Origin: Amia ocellicauda
Taxonomy: Eukaryota > Chordata > Actinopteri > Amiiformes > Amiidae
Reading direction: 5' to 3'
DNA: 64,000 nucleotides
NCBI RefSeq assembly: GCF_036373705.1
Contig: NC_089853.1
Coordinates: 31,527,068-31,591,067 of the forward strand
Shown: piece by piece, positions 15,601 to 30,000 of the stretch
Numbering within the stretch: the stretch's first letter is position 1
Layout: every line of letters begins with the position of its first letter
Notes under the pieces: generated by a model
Databases searched by the model: none
What the model was told of the DNA's origin: nothing
The model's input: only the letters and a program-made list of their open reading frames with translations
Translations under genes and position numbers: made by a program

Positions 15601-18600
15601 TTTAGTTTCCCTACGATTCCAAAACAATGACTCATCCAAAGGTCACAAAATCTAACTCTCAATTAAGTACAGTGTGGTGGTTAAATATTGAATGAAAGCT
15701 ACATCAATTATAATTAAACATATTTTTTTCTCAATTTAATGAACTCACTAAATGAATGTATAGCTTTGTTTTGTTCGACCTTACAATTTCTGTTCGTACA
15801 TTGCTGGGATATTCTCCCAAATAAACAGTGTGCTGTAAAATACATAGCTTATCAAGTTTTTGGATAGTGCATGCTACAATACTAGGAAACACATGAAAAC
15901 GATTTCCTCTGTTTTACAACTGCGACACAAAAGTTTTCAAACAACAGGCAGTCAAAGCAACACAGCAAAAAAAAAAGGCAAAAACTCATGTGTCGTGACT
16001 GCCTGATGTATCGTGACTGGAATATCAAACATTTCCTTCAGCAGTGGTTCCTCAATAAGTGCTCTGCAATATCCTTATTAATTATACATTCAGGATGTTG
16101 CTTCCTATATGCATGAAACCACTGCAAACAACCATAGCTCGCTCAACATTCCCCGACTACCTTCTAATACCAAACAGCAGAGAATAACAGCTATGATAGT
16201 GCTAGTAAGCTGGCAAATACAAGGAATGGCTTCAAATGACAACAGAATGGTGAAAGGAATGAATTTGGATTATGAGGCGCTTCAGACTGTTAAGAGCTGC
16301 TGTTACTTTGCATAAATGGAGAAAAGCCAGGACACAAAAGCTGCTTCCACGGTACGTAATTGTGTATGAAATTGAATTGTGGATAGAACTTTAATTGGTT
16401 TAACAAATAAAATACTTTGTCAATTATTCCCCATCCCCCTTCCTTAGCCACACATTAATTCAACAACATATATGCAAATTGACCATGGATTAAATAAAAG
16501 GAGCTGTCAAAGTTAGCTTTGTTTCTTCCAACTTTAGCTCAAAGGAAGTACCTTTCAAGCAAGTAATAACCATAGCCTTCTAAGAAACTATGTTACAGTT
16601 TAATCCACAAAACAAATGAAGATGTTCTTGAGCTGAAGTGTTGCTCCAGTCAACGCCTTTGCCCAGCAGCTCCATATAACCAATTTCAAAACAAAATATA
16701 AAAATAAATTATACTAACCACAAATAATAGCACACCAAAAGGATTGGTTAATGAGTAGGAAAACTCCTTGAGTTACAGGTTAACGTCCCAGAGTATTTAA
16801 AGGGCTACCTTACAGTAGCCAATCATAATTGTGCTGCAATCCTTAGGAAAATTAAATCTATTAATGGTGGAAATGGATAAAAGGAGGCACGTTTCTAAAT
16901 CCCTAGACCCTAATGGATGGAACACTTAGTCCATGACCATACCTGAGCTGGGTAAATATTTAGTAAGGACTGACTTCCAGCTGAGTTTATATGTTTCGTC
17001 AGCATAAACATAAAACTGTACTTTTTGCCCTGAATTGCCCTGAAATGTTTAAAATCCCACAAAATAAGACACTGTGGTAAATGGGTCCTGGACAACTATT
17101 TATGGGGCTAAAGCTTAAGCATTATTTCAAGTCAACTATGATACAGAGATGAAAGCCTTTTCACTACAGATGTCTACTGATGTTGATCAAGACAGCTATG
17201 TATTACACGCTACCATTTCTATCATTCAGTAACAGACCTGAGGTAAACTCATTGGGAGGTTGGCATACTCCTGCACAGGAGTCTGTATGGCAGAATGAGG
17301 TTGGATGGGAGAAAAGCTCTCCTGTCATTATTACTTCATAACAATGAGCTCAGAATAGCCTTACCAAAAGTCTCAATGTGGACAATATGTTTCTTGGACA
17401 GATGCATGAAATTTCAAAATGTTGTTGATTCCACAGCATTTTCACCACATAGGTCAGTTGATGTTTTCTACTTAGGTGTCAATATACTGTAAGCAAGAAA
17501 TCTATAATGCAGATTTCCAAGCAAATGTAATATAGACAGATTATATACTATCTTCTACCCATATGTACCCAAAAAGCCACTTCTTCTATTAAGGCAAGTA
17601 GTAAAGTTTTGATTAATCCATGTCCTAGTCCTGTACATTGTCAGAGAAAGCCACTTTTATGGGCTCAAATTAGCGCCATAAGTATCGCATTAAAAAAAAA
17701 TATATTGTAAACCAAAAAACAAAACTTGAGAAAAAATGTATGTTGAGATAAAAAAAAAAAAAAAAAAAAAATCGAAAGCAAAATTTATAGAATTGTAAAA
17801 AAAAAAAAAAAGTTAAAATCGAGAGCAAAACTCAGATGTGCTCGCCTGCAGTTCCTGTCTTTGCTTGCGATGCTGCAATTTTTGCTTTTGCTGCCAGTTT
17901 CTTTGCTTTCGGTTTATTTTTTTGTTTACGAGTTTTGGCGCTGTTTTGTCGTGAGGGCGGGATTTACAGGGAGGCGTGGATCATGGGTCTCCATTGGTCC
18001 AGCAGTTTTGAGTGACGGTTCTTCCTAACCCAATCAGTGAGCAGGGTGGGCTGGTCTGACACTCACCACTCTTTGACTTCAGCACTCACTGACCCATAGA
18101 CTGAGTGGTGCAACTACATGGCTTCAGAATTTAATTATAAACAAAGCATGTTTTTAATAAAAGTAGTGGACAAAGCAAAGAAAGCAAAGAAACTGGCAGT
18201 GAAAGCAAAAATTGCAGCATCGCAAGCAAAGACAGGAACTGCAGGCGAGCGCATACGAGTTTTGCTCTCGATTTAACATTTTTTGCTTTCATTCTATAAA
18301 TTTTGCTTTCGATTTTTTCTCAAGTTTTTTTTTGTTTACAATATTTATTTTTTTGAATGCTAATTTGAGCCCATACACTTTCTTCTGCTTGCTTAGCTAT
18401 CAACTTTCTTGGAACTAAAATTCCTGTTTCAGAATTTGTTGGCCTTGGAAAAAAACAAAACAAACAAAAAACGTTCATGTCTTTAAATGATTTGGTCTAA
18501 CTTCTTTAGCTGGTTCTTATTGGCTGATTTCACAGACCTCAATTAAGCACTAGTCTAGGACTATTCTACCTAAAATAACATTGGGTATTCCAAGACTAGT

Positions 18601-20169
18601 GCCAATTTGGGTTTGTGAAACCAGCCCTATGTTGCTTATTCTGACCTTTGCCTCCGTTCACCATTGAAAAAGAGAAGTGACAACAATTGTGGTAAAAGGC
18701 AGCTGAAGTGAACCTCATTTCTGCAGCCACCGAGGTAACAGAAATCCTCATCCGTATAGTGTGTCAGCGAAGAGGTCTCTATTTACACACCAGCATTGTT
18801 AACTTCACAAAATCAGAATTAATTAATTTGAGCCGGACTAGAGCAAATCAAGCCAATATTGAGATTAAAGCCCAGTCTCACCATCAAGTCATAAAATCAC
18901 CTTTCTTTGTCTGCCACGATGCAGCGTGTTAAGGAAGAGTTGATCTTTCTTTTAACTATGCTGGCAATTACTGATGCAGCTCAGCTGGGTACACGTTACA
19001 CAAAGCACTGCACCTGACAATGACTTAGCCAGAGGTTAAAGTTGCATTAATATAAGGGGACTCATCCTCAATGCACAGCACTGGAATTTGCTCTTCACAC
19101 TGACCAAAGAGCAAATCACACTGCTGGCCAGTAACAGATCACCAGCAAAGCTAATACTTATGTGTAACCGTTAGCCCCCTTTTCTGTTTCCTTGTTTTCA
19201 TTGTGGTGTAATGTTGGAATATATCCCATTAATCAGCTTATTGAATGCCAGCTAATAAAGACTGAAATATGTTTCTTAGTCTTGGAGACAGCTTTCAGTT
19301 ATGCGAGAGAATATGAACATTTGCAGTAACATGCACTTAAGAGTCATTAACTTTCATCTTATACACCCCAGAGCTCATGGATATGTTGGTTATCCTGATC
19401 ACAGATCATTAAACAATCAACCCAATCCCCCTCCCTGTTCCATTTCTGTATTCTAAACACAATTTATCTTTTAAAGCAAAAACTCAATCAATCAATCAAT
19501 AAATAAAGCATTTATTGCCTGAGTTAAATCTTCTTAAAAAAACATTTAAATGCATATATTAGGAGGTTTTCCATATTACATGTTTAATAACTTCAGAAAC
19601 AATGATAAATTCAGATTTCGAAGCAAAAACAGGTGATTCACGTTTCGGCATGGCAGAAAATGAAACCTAAGCGGTGGCACAAAACATGTCCAAGAACTGA
19701 AAATGACACCTTTATTTTTGGAAACTTAAAAAGTTCACTCAAGACTCTTTTTAAAAAATTCAGTTTTGTTATCGAAGGGAATTTCCCATTGTGATTCATT
19801 CTCAGACTGAAAGTTTAAGTTCTCCTCCTGAGATATTTGTGAACACTTTGGTTCCTGTTTGCTTCAGAGGAAGCCACTGTAATGCTATCATATTATTGTG
19901 GTCTTTCCCATTTGGACCAGCTTGGGAATTCCATCCAATTTGTCAATCCAAACAGCACAGCCTGAGGTCAGATCACTCTAAAAGACTGAATCATAGGTCA
20001 AGAACAACCCAAAGCCAACCACAGGCAAGATAACTGTATGTTTTCCTCTACTGCAAATTGGCATGCAGAAAACCCCACCAGTAACTAATTTGTATTTCTA
20101 AAACCAGCATTCAAACAATGTGTTTTGGGGGAATACATAAAACTTTTAACCCATGTTTTTGAATGCATA

Positions 20170-20204
<35 letters not shown>

Positions 20205-22546
20205 ATTATTTTCTTTTTAGGGGGCATGTGGTATCTGACAGAGCAAACTAAATGAAAACTACGGTTGCGTTCAAACAGTTGTACACATAGTCTTGTGAAT
20301 AATCAAAATCTTTATTTGGCCCTTTTAGCTGTCTGTCTTTCTTCACAACACTGATTTACCCAATAGAGACACTTCATACAAATTATTATTACTGTTATGT
20401 AGCTTCCACAGTGCAGACAATTTTGTCTCAGGGGATTTTTTAAATCCTTATCAGGAGAAAATGTAAGAGGGAAAGAAAACACACCTATGTATATATGCCT
20501 ATAGTGTCCATCCAATGCCATTATGTATTATTTTTGCAGAAAATGCTGGAGTGAGGTTACACAAGAGGAGGTCACAACAGATATCCTATCCTTGTCCATG
20601 ACTGAAGGAATCATGGAATTCAAAGCAGAGACAAACACAGCCGGCACACAAAGAGCACTGGAGAAGCCCTGGCAGTGCGAAAAGACTGATCCACACCAGG
20701 TAGCAGCCAGTTTTGCACATGATGTCTGTTTTTCTGTTCCAACAGTGAACTGTTATCTTCACAGTATGAAGCACCAAAGCAGCACTATCAGGCACATAGC
20801 AGAGCCCTCAGCTGGCAGCTTTTCCCAACAAAAGCTAGAGTGCTCAGAAGAGGCCTTCCCTTAACTCCCTTACTTTTTGTGCCAAATATTATCTTACCAA
20901 ACTCACTGTATACTCATGTGTATCGATTGGTCTGGAGAAGGACATAGACAAAACAGCAGTTTCGTCCATCTGTCGTTCAAGTCCTTTTGGATCGGTAGTG
21001 CAGTCACTGCAGGCCCGATCAGCTGCAGGTGTTGACTAAAGGACTTCTCCCTCAGTTTCTGTTCCACTGTGGTCATGGGTTGTCAGCACTCAAAATACAT
21101 ACTGACGCTCAGAGGAATAACACCTGAGGAATCTCAAGACTTTTCAGAAATAAATCAGCATCCAGAGATTTTTTTTCTCTGACCTTTGCTTTTGATTTTT
21201 CCAAATCTGTTTACATTTATATTTAGGAAATATTTTGGCTGGAACACATTGTTAGAGTGTCTGAGATTGATCAGACTAGCACGCTGGCAGCCACATTGTT
21301 GGTACATTTTTTAAGCCCACTGAAATACTCAGGGTGGCAAAGAAACACAGACATGTGTTTTGTTCCTGTTCTTTTTGAATGGTGATCAATCACACACTGC
21401 AAATAATTATATCGAAAAAGTAGGGTAAACCTGGATAATCTTGCCAACCTGACATCTAATTTACAATGTATAGCACCACCTTGTCTTAAACTGTTACACA
21501 GTGTTAATTGGAGACCCTCAGAACTATTAATAATTAGTTAAGACGAACTACGTAGTTAAAAGTTGCAGATGGTGTCAGAGAGGCCTGTGTATGGGTTCTT
21601 ATTACAAATACTAACATTGCATCAAAGAGTTAAACTGGAAATCTATGCAATCACAAGAAAACAATGATGACAAGAGTGAACAAAGTAGGTCTGTATTCAC
21701 AAATGAATGTATTATTCAATAGGTGTAAAAGCCGGATATAGCAAGTAATTCTCGTGTTAGAATAAGAAAACGTTATTTAACTTAAATAGGGTACCTATCC
21801 TGTCAAAACCATACCCAGTATTACTGCCTTCTGAAGTTTACAGTCAGAAAGAATAAACGCTCCGCTACTCCACATGTTTTCAAATATTACAATTACAAAT
21901 ATGATTATATGAATTCAGTATACTTACTCGATCATTTAAACAAAAATGTACAATTAATGCAATATGATGTAACCAAGTGGCAAGTTTTGTGTTTGTTTTT
22001 CCACTTTCATAATCGATGGTGTATTTTATTAGCTGAACAGATATTTGCCGTTAGTTTTTTTCCAGAGTTACAGTTATTTTGGAATTTGACTAAATTTGAA
22101 AAACCTGCTTGTTAGTGCAGAGAAGGGAAGCGTACCTGCACACGGAGGACCCGCCGACTCAGCTACGCGTCTGCAGGGACGAGCACGGCTAAAGTAAACA
22201 CTATCTTATTGTTCCGTTGTCTTTTTTCTTTCATGAAACTTGGCTGTACGCAGAGCAAAAACCATTTCCTGTCTCTTCTTACTGGGCTAAGATGCTACTG
22301 TAGTTTCTAGGCCTTTTCCTGTGTCAGTGTCCTTATATCGCTCTTTCTGCTGTGCAATAACTCAATTACCTTCCTCAAGCTACACCCCCAAGCCCCCCAA
22401 AAACAGAAACCGGTTCACAGACCTATAGTTGAAATGAAGGTGGTGTTGAACGCGTCTTCGCTGAATCTGAAGAGCAGACATGTCTTGCCGACACCGCTGT
22501 CTCCTATGAGCAGGAGTTTGAAGAGATAATCGTACGTTTTCGCCAT
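3669..22546 (-). CDS. RAB8B: RAB8B, small GTPase of the Rab family (complete, 8 coding exons)
   Basis: Coding exons in transcript order are 22546-22423, 7815-7755, 6723-6663, 5709-5632, 5126-5037, 4770-4705, 3998-3948 and 3761-3669. They sum to 624 nt, or 207 residues plus stop, the usual Rab8 length, and every intron is GT-AG. Visible motifs are the P-loop GDSGVGKTC, switch I with [18 protein letters not shown] of switch II, NKCD and TSAK of the guanine pocket, and a carboxy-terminal CTLL prenylation box. Rab8 proteins recruit effectors to exocytic and recycling vesicles and act in polarised and ciliary membrane delivery (family knowledge). The core is nearly identical in RAB8A and RAB8B. 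I chose RAB8B because RPS27L lies head to head with it, as in human. Intron 1 is about 14.6 kb, most of the locus. Confidence 0.93.
7577..7598. repeat. (TTA)n microsatellite in RAB8B intron 1-2 region
   Basis: Short run of TTA/ATT triplets just downstream of the second coding exon, within the following intron. Confidence 0.85.
8187..8240. repeat. G-rich tandem duplication in RAB8B intron 1
   Basis: Two copies of a G-run followed by GTGATCACATATTG, about 30 bp apart, with a third G-run near 8246. It looks like a simple local duplication. Confidence 0.7.
8241..17657. other. RAB8B intron 1, distal part, no gene seen
   Basis: About 9.4 kb of AT-rich intronic sequence. I see no exon with consistent splice sites, no RNA gene and no recognisable transposon. 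The longest ORF (10426-10842, plus) has no family motif and begins in AT-rich low-complexity sequence. Conserved enhancers could be present but cannot be judged without alignment. Confidence 0.5.
17658..18375. mobile_element. foldback (long inverted repeat) DNA transposon in RAB8B intron 1
   Basis: The element starts TATGGGCTCAAATTAGC and ends with its exact reverse complement. It is flanked by a perfect 6-bp direct repeat, CACTTT, at 17652-17657 and 18376-18381, which I read as the target-site duplication. The arms run inward about 250 bp on the left (to about 17910) and about 190 bp on the right (from about 18183). They share long matching blocks around GATGCTGCAATTTTTGC and AGTTCCTGTCTTTGC. 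The left arm is longer because of poly(A) growth. The central 270 bp is GC-richer and not palindromic. There is no full transposase, so it is non-autonomous. A 6-bp duplication would fit some hAT or Dada-type elements, but the superfamily is unassigned. Confidence 0.85.
18118..18276 (+). other. 52-codon Lys/Ala-rich ORF inside the foldback element
   Basis: The ORF starts [12 protein letters not shown] and continues into a Lys/Ala-rich stretch ([19 protein letters not shown]) written by the GCAAAG-type repeats of the right arm. It ends ...RVLLSI. The start is in the unique core and the second half in the inverted repeat. It resembles no family I know. It could be chance, or a remnant of the amino terminus of the parent element's protein. 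Confidence 0.3.
18522..18626. mobile_element. small palindromic MITE-like element
   Basis: Imperfect inverted repeat of about 105 bp. The left end GGCTGATTTCACA pairs with TGTGAAACCAGCC at the right end. Internal blocks CACTAGTCTAGGA and AAGACTAGTGCC also pair. No clear target duplication was found. Confidence 0.55.
20171..20210. repeat. (TA)n followed by (TTA)n microsatellite
   Basis: Pure TA run of about 30 bp grading into TAT triplets, in RAB8B intron 1. Confidence 0.9.
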
Positions 22547-22740
22547 TTTTCCGGCTTCGATTCTCTCCTCCGGCGAAGTGACAATGTAACAACAGGCTCT
22601 CAGTTACTCGGTACTTCTGACACTCCGCATCCATACGGCGCAGGGAAGGGAGGGCCTGTGCGATGACGTCAATGCGTCCCTGTCAGCGCGAACGTCACCA
22701 ATCTGCGTTCTAGCGCTAGGGTTTGTGGGACACGTAGTTC
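22547..22740 (-). promoter_or_regulatory. RAB8B promoter region with a consensus CRE
   Basis: CpG-containing, GC-richer sequence directly upstream of the RAB8B start codon. It carries a full palindromic cAMP-response element, TGACGTCA, at 22664-22671, about 118 bp from the ATG. No TATA box is evident. Binding by CREB/ATF is inference from the motif. Confidence 0.55.
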
Positions 22741-23244
22741 TGGGTGAGATTTAATAGGCATTTCAGCACAGTTGTTAAAAAAAGTGTAACTAGATCAATT
22801 CCTTGAAATTAGACCCGTGCTCTTAAATTGCCATACTCAGTATTCACAGCGTCAATACAATCTGCTTCATTATCTAGATGCATACATATATTTAAAGCAC
22901 TATATACATACACATATACACGAATCAATCAATAAATGAATGTATGAACACATGGAATCACTGCAACCAATATTATATTTGATAGTGGAGTGCTATCAAT
23001 AACATCAAGTGGAAGATAGGTTCAATTAAAAACTTGCCAAATGAAAAACAATTTGTAATAGTTGCTAACCGGCGGAGAGAGCAGTGTTGAAATGCTGTTG
23101 GAAGCAGTGAAAGGTCTCTTCATCTTTGCATCAGAACAGCACTTGATTCTGACACGAAGGTTAAGTAGGTGTCATGTTCATTTCAAGTACTGCCAGAAAT
23201 AACTAGCGTAATAACCCCCAACACACACACACACACACACACTG

Positions 23245-23298
<54 letters not shown>

Positions 23299-23470
23299 TT
23301 ACATTATCGTGGAATTTTAATAAGCTATACATTATACAAATAAACCATATTTTAAAAGAAGTTAAAATGGCCATGACAAACTAAATATTTGGAATATATT
23401 CCTACAAAGGAAAATGTATAAGTGTGTGAGAACTCAGTTTAAAATATACCTGAATAACTTGCTGCAAACT
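22741..23470. other. spacer between the divergent RAB8B and RPS27L genes
   Basis: AT-rich, with an (AC)n run at 23220-23242 and an (AAT)n run at 23245-23297. No coding exon is seen. The two start codons are 1,077 bp apart, facing away from each other. Confidence 0.6.
23220..23297. repeat. compound (AC)n-(ATA)n microsatellite
   Basis: About 11 AC units directly followed by about 17 ATA/AAT triplets. The poly-Asn and poly-Leu ORFs here are products of the repeat. Confidence 0.95.
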
Positions 23471-23504
23471 AAAGTATTGTCTTGGTGCTCATCGCGCTTT
23501 CACA

Positions 23505-23623
23505 TTACGCCGCCTGTCCCTTTAAGACTGCGAGGAAGCGGAAGTGTGACGGTAATGGCGTCAGCGCTGCTCAGGCCAGACCAATCAATCCTTTTCTATG
23601 CAAGCAACGCTCAGCCAGTGAAA
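23505..23623 (+). promoter_or_regulatory. RPS27L promoter and 5' UTR
   Basis: GC-richer block before the RPS27L start codon, without a TATA box. A CCAAT motif lies at 23581-23585. It is followed by CCTTTTCTATG, whose pyrimidine run resembles a 5' terminal oligopyrimidine start, so transcription may begin near 23590. The TOP reading is inference from family knowledge of ribosomal protein genes. Confidence 0.4.
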
Positions 23624-25471
<1,848 letters not shown>

Positions 25472-25643
25472 AGGATGAAAATGGAAGTGTCACATTGTAC
25501 AGAGAAGTTATGTTTCACATCACTGATCAATCAATGCCTTATTAACTATTCATTGATTCCAATGAATGCTAATTAAAATGTAATTATGTGTTTGAATGAT
25601 TCATGGCAGGTTGTTTCTGTTGTGTAATCTGTTCGGTTCTGGA

Positions 25644-25649
25644 AATAAA
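25644..25649 (+). terminator. RPS27L polyadenylation signal
   Basis: AATAAA 173 bp after the stop codon, giving the short 3' UTR normal for ribosomal protein genes. Confidence 0.75.
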
Positions 25650-25679
25650 GCCTTACATGTGTGCATAAGTCTGTCTCTA

Positions 25680-27001
25680 TTACAGTAGTAATTTAAGCTT
25701 GATTTTAAAAATCTGGTCTTCCTTCTGTGGTCACAGCCCACTCTAGGGATGTTGGAAGACTTCTTACCCATGTTTCATTGCACAGTATCCATTTGTATTT
25801 TCCTGCTGCTCCATTTGTTGAAGCAAATATTAACAATTTTAAATTATTAGCCTGTATATTATCACGGAGGTTTGCTTGTATGTATTCAACTTGCTCACTC
25901 ATGAGGCTTGCTTATACTTGCCTATGCATTTTCATAGTTTTGTTTATTAATATATATTCTATTCCCAAGCACCTGCTTTGAGAATTAACCACAGTAACTC
26001 AAAGCTTATTGAATGGTTTACTCCCACATAATGTAAACTTGTACCAAGTAATTAAAGTTATATTTAACTTACTATAAACAAATGCAAAATTATGAACTTG
26101 TGTTCTTAGGATAACACTAGGAGTTTCTATCCACATAATGGTGAAAGTAATATAACTATTCTAATAACTTGCTTTCATAAATCAAAGCACCTATTTAAAG
26201 TAGAACATTAATGAACTAGTATTGTGTCAGAAGCAACAGAATGACTGCCATATTATCAATATATATGTAGAGGTTCCTGGATGGTTTTCTTGCTGCTAAC
26301 GAAAAAAGCATTTGGTAATGTTGGTATGCACAATACCACCACTATTGGGAGCTTCAGCACTATTGAACTAAATCCACATAGATGTAAGCTTGTTACAGTT
26401 CAAGTAAAACAAATTCTGACCTTCTTAAAATATGTGAAGTATCTATACAAATCCCTAAAAACAGATTGAGAATGCATTAATGGAGTCTGTCAGTGCCACA
26501 GAAACACAAACTACAATAAATACTTCCATTTTGATTTAGATTTCAGGAAGGTGTTCCCATTGGGGTGGAGGGGGGCCTTCAGCAGCGTTTGTAAGGTTCA
26601 GCCTGAGAACGAATGTGAATTTGATCAACACAAAGACAAAGTACACCTTACATTGAAGTTGAACAAGAAATTGAAGGCTTGCATTCAGATCTTACATACA
26701 AAAGAGTATATTTAAATAAAGTTACATACAACACCTAAATTATAAATATTATACCATGAATGTTTTGTGATTTTAGCAAGAGGAAATAAAGTTCAGGAAA
26801 AAATGATTCACTATCTTTTTCACCTTCATAGAAAGCATACATATCCTCATCATCACTTAAGGGCCCTTGAAAAACTTGAAGAAAAAGTTGGTGAATTATG
26901 GACAGGGTGGATCTTTTAACTGGCATTTAAAGTCAATTTAAATAATCATAACATGCAGTACACCACATGCAGTACACATTCAACATAACCCCATTTCACA
27001 T
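25680..27001. other. convergent spacer between RPS27L and DNAJA4, with the DNAJA4 3' UTR
   Basis: AT-rich with no coding exon recognised. The part next to 27002 is the DNAJA4 3' UTR. The only minus-strand AATAAA found (plus-strand tttatt at 25943-25948) would give a UTR of about 1.05 kb and end about 290 bp from the RPS27L poly(A) signal. That assignment is tentative. Confidence 0.4.
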
Positions 27002-30000
27002 TCATTGAGTCTGGCACTGAACCCCGGGTCTTGGTCCTTCGTCTTCCTCGTAGGCCTCGCCACTGTAACTTCTACGCTGGGATTCATGGTCGATTTCGGT
27101 GAGGTTAACCTCTTCCATATCATCCGTGATCATCAGTTCATCTCTGGGAGGAAGCAGAGCCTCCACTTTAGGAAGCATATGTGGTGGGAGCCATCCATTT
27201 TGAGGGAATGTTACCTAGGAAAATAAAATAAGCGCTTTAAGTCAGCTCAGGTAGGGAGAAAAGGTAAGCGTGCATTCCTGTGACATTCTTAAAAAAAGGT
27301 ACACACACACACACCACTTTAAACAAGTCAGATCATACTTGAGAAAAGGGGAAAATCAAAAAAACTTACCAAAAACTGAATGATCAACTGTCCCTTCTCA
27401 TAGGGATCTCTGTACACAGGCATACCTTCACTTTGGACACATTTGATGTCATTGTGTTTTATGACTTTTCCTGCAATGAGGAAAATAAATGTGTGGGTGC
27501 ATGCAACATGTATAATTTAGAACTGATCGTGACAGTTTGTAAACAATGTAATTTATACAGAACTGTGGTCTTGCTTTGTTACGCTCATCCAAGTGCACAG
27601 TTCTTGTACCTACACAGTTATTTGTTTTACCATTAACCTTGACCAATGGTTTTGTGAGTAAAATCATTTAAAGGATAGAACTTATAATTTACCTGGAGGT
27701 GAGCTTATGAGGAGAATTCTGTTGTCAAGGGTCCGGATAGTCTTCTTGAACCCACAGAGGGCTTCCACCAGCTTGATCTCCATTTTCATGATGAGGTCAT
27801 CTTCCTGCCTGTGGAACACGGCATGCTCCTTCTGATCCAGAACAATGATGACATCACCAGGTTCCAATCCAGGCTCCTGATCTCCCTCTCCATGGAATGT
27901 AATCTTCTGGCCATCCTTCATACCTGTCATATGGATGATGTTGTTTGGTTAGGAATGCATTATAGACGGAGAGATCTATAAAAAACACAATCTACCATTC
28001 TGCATGTGTGGATAAATTGTACATATTGGTCACCATATACATTACAGCATTCTCTGGATCCTCATTTTAAATTTAAAGGAAACTAATAAAGATTTAAATC
28101 ACAATTACAAGGGAAGACAATGAGATCACCTGGCTGTAAAGGTCATTTTGCTGTGGTTACACCTTTTGGCATTTCTACAGCACACTAGAACAGCAGACCA
28201 ACACCCACCTTTGTCAACATGAACTTCAAGGATCTTCTTCTTCCTCTCAACTTTGTGCCCATTGCAGGTCTTGCACCGATCTTTGGAGCTGAATCGCTCC
28301 CCTTGTCCTTGGCACTCTACACACATACTCTGAATCTGTTGAATCATGCCAGGTCCGATCTGCTGCACCTGGATCTGAACTCCTCTTCCTTTGCAGTTGG
28401 AGCATTTCTCTAAAGCTCCTTTCTTGCCACCATACCCTACAGATAATCGGAAGATATTTCAGTCTCAGAGACAGTAATACAAAAGTCAAAAGCATAAAAT
28501 ATCACACCAAAGAATATTTGAATACATTAAAACTTCTTTACTATAAACTTTGATAGTGTAAATCCAAATTTCTTCCTTATTTATGATATGAAACGTTTCT
28601 ATCACACAGATTTTCTAAAAATAAACGCTTAATTTAACAATATGTACTTTGTGAAAGCTACCCCTCTCATAGACGTGCAACAGTAAAAGCACACATCCAA
28701 ATTTATTTCAGAGCAACGCTGGTGCTTTCACACCCAAAGCTGACGGCAGTGAATACCAGCCTTCTCCGTTCATGCAAGCGAGATACGAGAAAGTAATACG
28801 AGATGTCTGAATCTTTGGAAAGGCCATCTGCTGGGTGGATTCAATTTTGCTTGGCTTGAAAAAGAGAAGGTAGAAGACATACCATCGCATTTCTCACAGA
28901 TGACATTCTTTTGGAGGGCCAGTTTTCTCGTTGTGCCATTGTACATGTCTTCCAGGGAAACGCTCAGCTGATGTACCACATTCTTCCCTGTAATTTGAAG
29001 AAATAAAGCAATAAAAGGAGATATTGCAGCCGGGGATAGGGAGATCAATGTCCCCCGTCAATTATAGGCACCCCCCCACCACACACACTTTATGACAGAC
29101 ATGCTCATTAGTGCGTTATGAGCTAATACGCAAGTCACCTTGGGTAAGTCTGATAAATTACTTCTTTATAATACACTTGAGTAACAGGCATTGAAGAAGA
29201 TGACCCTTCTTACTGTGGGAAACCTATAACTACATGCCAAACCCACCACAACACGCATCTATACATTCAATTATAACATTAACTCTCCTCTGTTCTTCAC
29301 CTCTTTGTGGTAAACAGGAGAAATATGACGTCTCCTCCTGGCTCCGGTGACGTCGCATTACCATCTAAACATTCTCAGCCTAATCACATCAATTAAGGGA
29401 CAGACTTCACTCACCTCTTCTTTCTCTGTGCATTCTGCCTCCACCCCCGAAAAACATGTTGAAAATGTCCATTGGGGAAGAGAAGTTCCCTCCTCCCATC
29501 CCACCTTCTTTAATAGCCTGCTCCCCCCCTTGGTCATACAAGTCCCTCTTTTTGGAGTCAGACAGGACCTCATAGGCTTGAGATATGAGTTTAAACTGAA
29601 GAAGGAACAGAGAAAAGTATGGACATTTTAAACAAGTGCATAGTTATTTGATCTGAAAATGTGCGTTTGTTTTCTTTCCCAAGCCCTACATATATAAAAT
29701 GCAAACCTAATTCACAGTGCATGTGAAGGGTGACTACTAGATACTTGATACTAGCCAATACAAACACAAAGCCACACCAAGCAGTAATCACACCATGGCA
29801 GGGTAGGCTAGGGGAGAGTAAAAATCAGTTTGAATAAAAAGGGAAGATGCCTGTTATTCATGATAGGGACTCATTTCAAAGTGTGCGAGATATAACCAGT
29901 CCTTAATCGGAGTTATTGCATATATTCGTGTTTTCATTCATTTCCCAAATTACTGTACAATCCACACATACACCTTTCTGCATCTCCTGCTTAGCTGTCA

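Noticed and set aside
17700..18380. Plus-strand 68-codon Phe-rich ORF (18212-18418)
   Set aside because: It arises from poly-T and GCTTT repeats in the foldback right arm.
20523..20864. 113-codon plus-strand ORF in RAB8B intron 1
   Set aside because: No recognisable family, no splice context and no coding-like bias. The opposite strand is also open over part of it.
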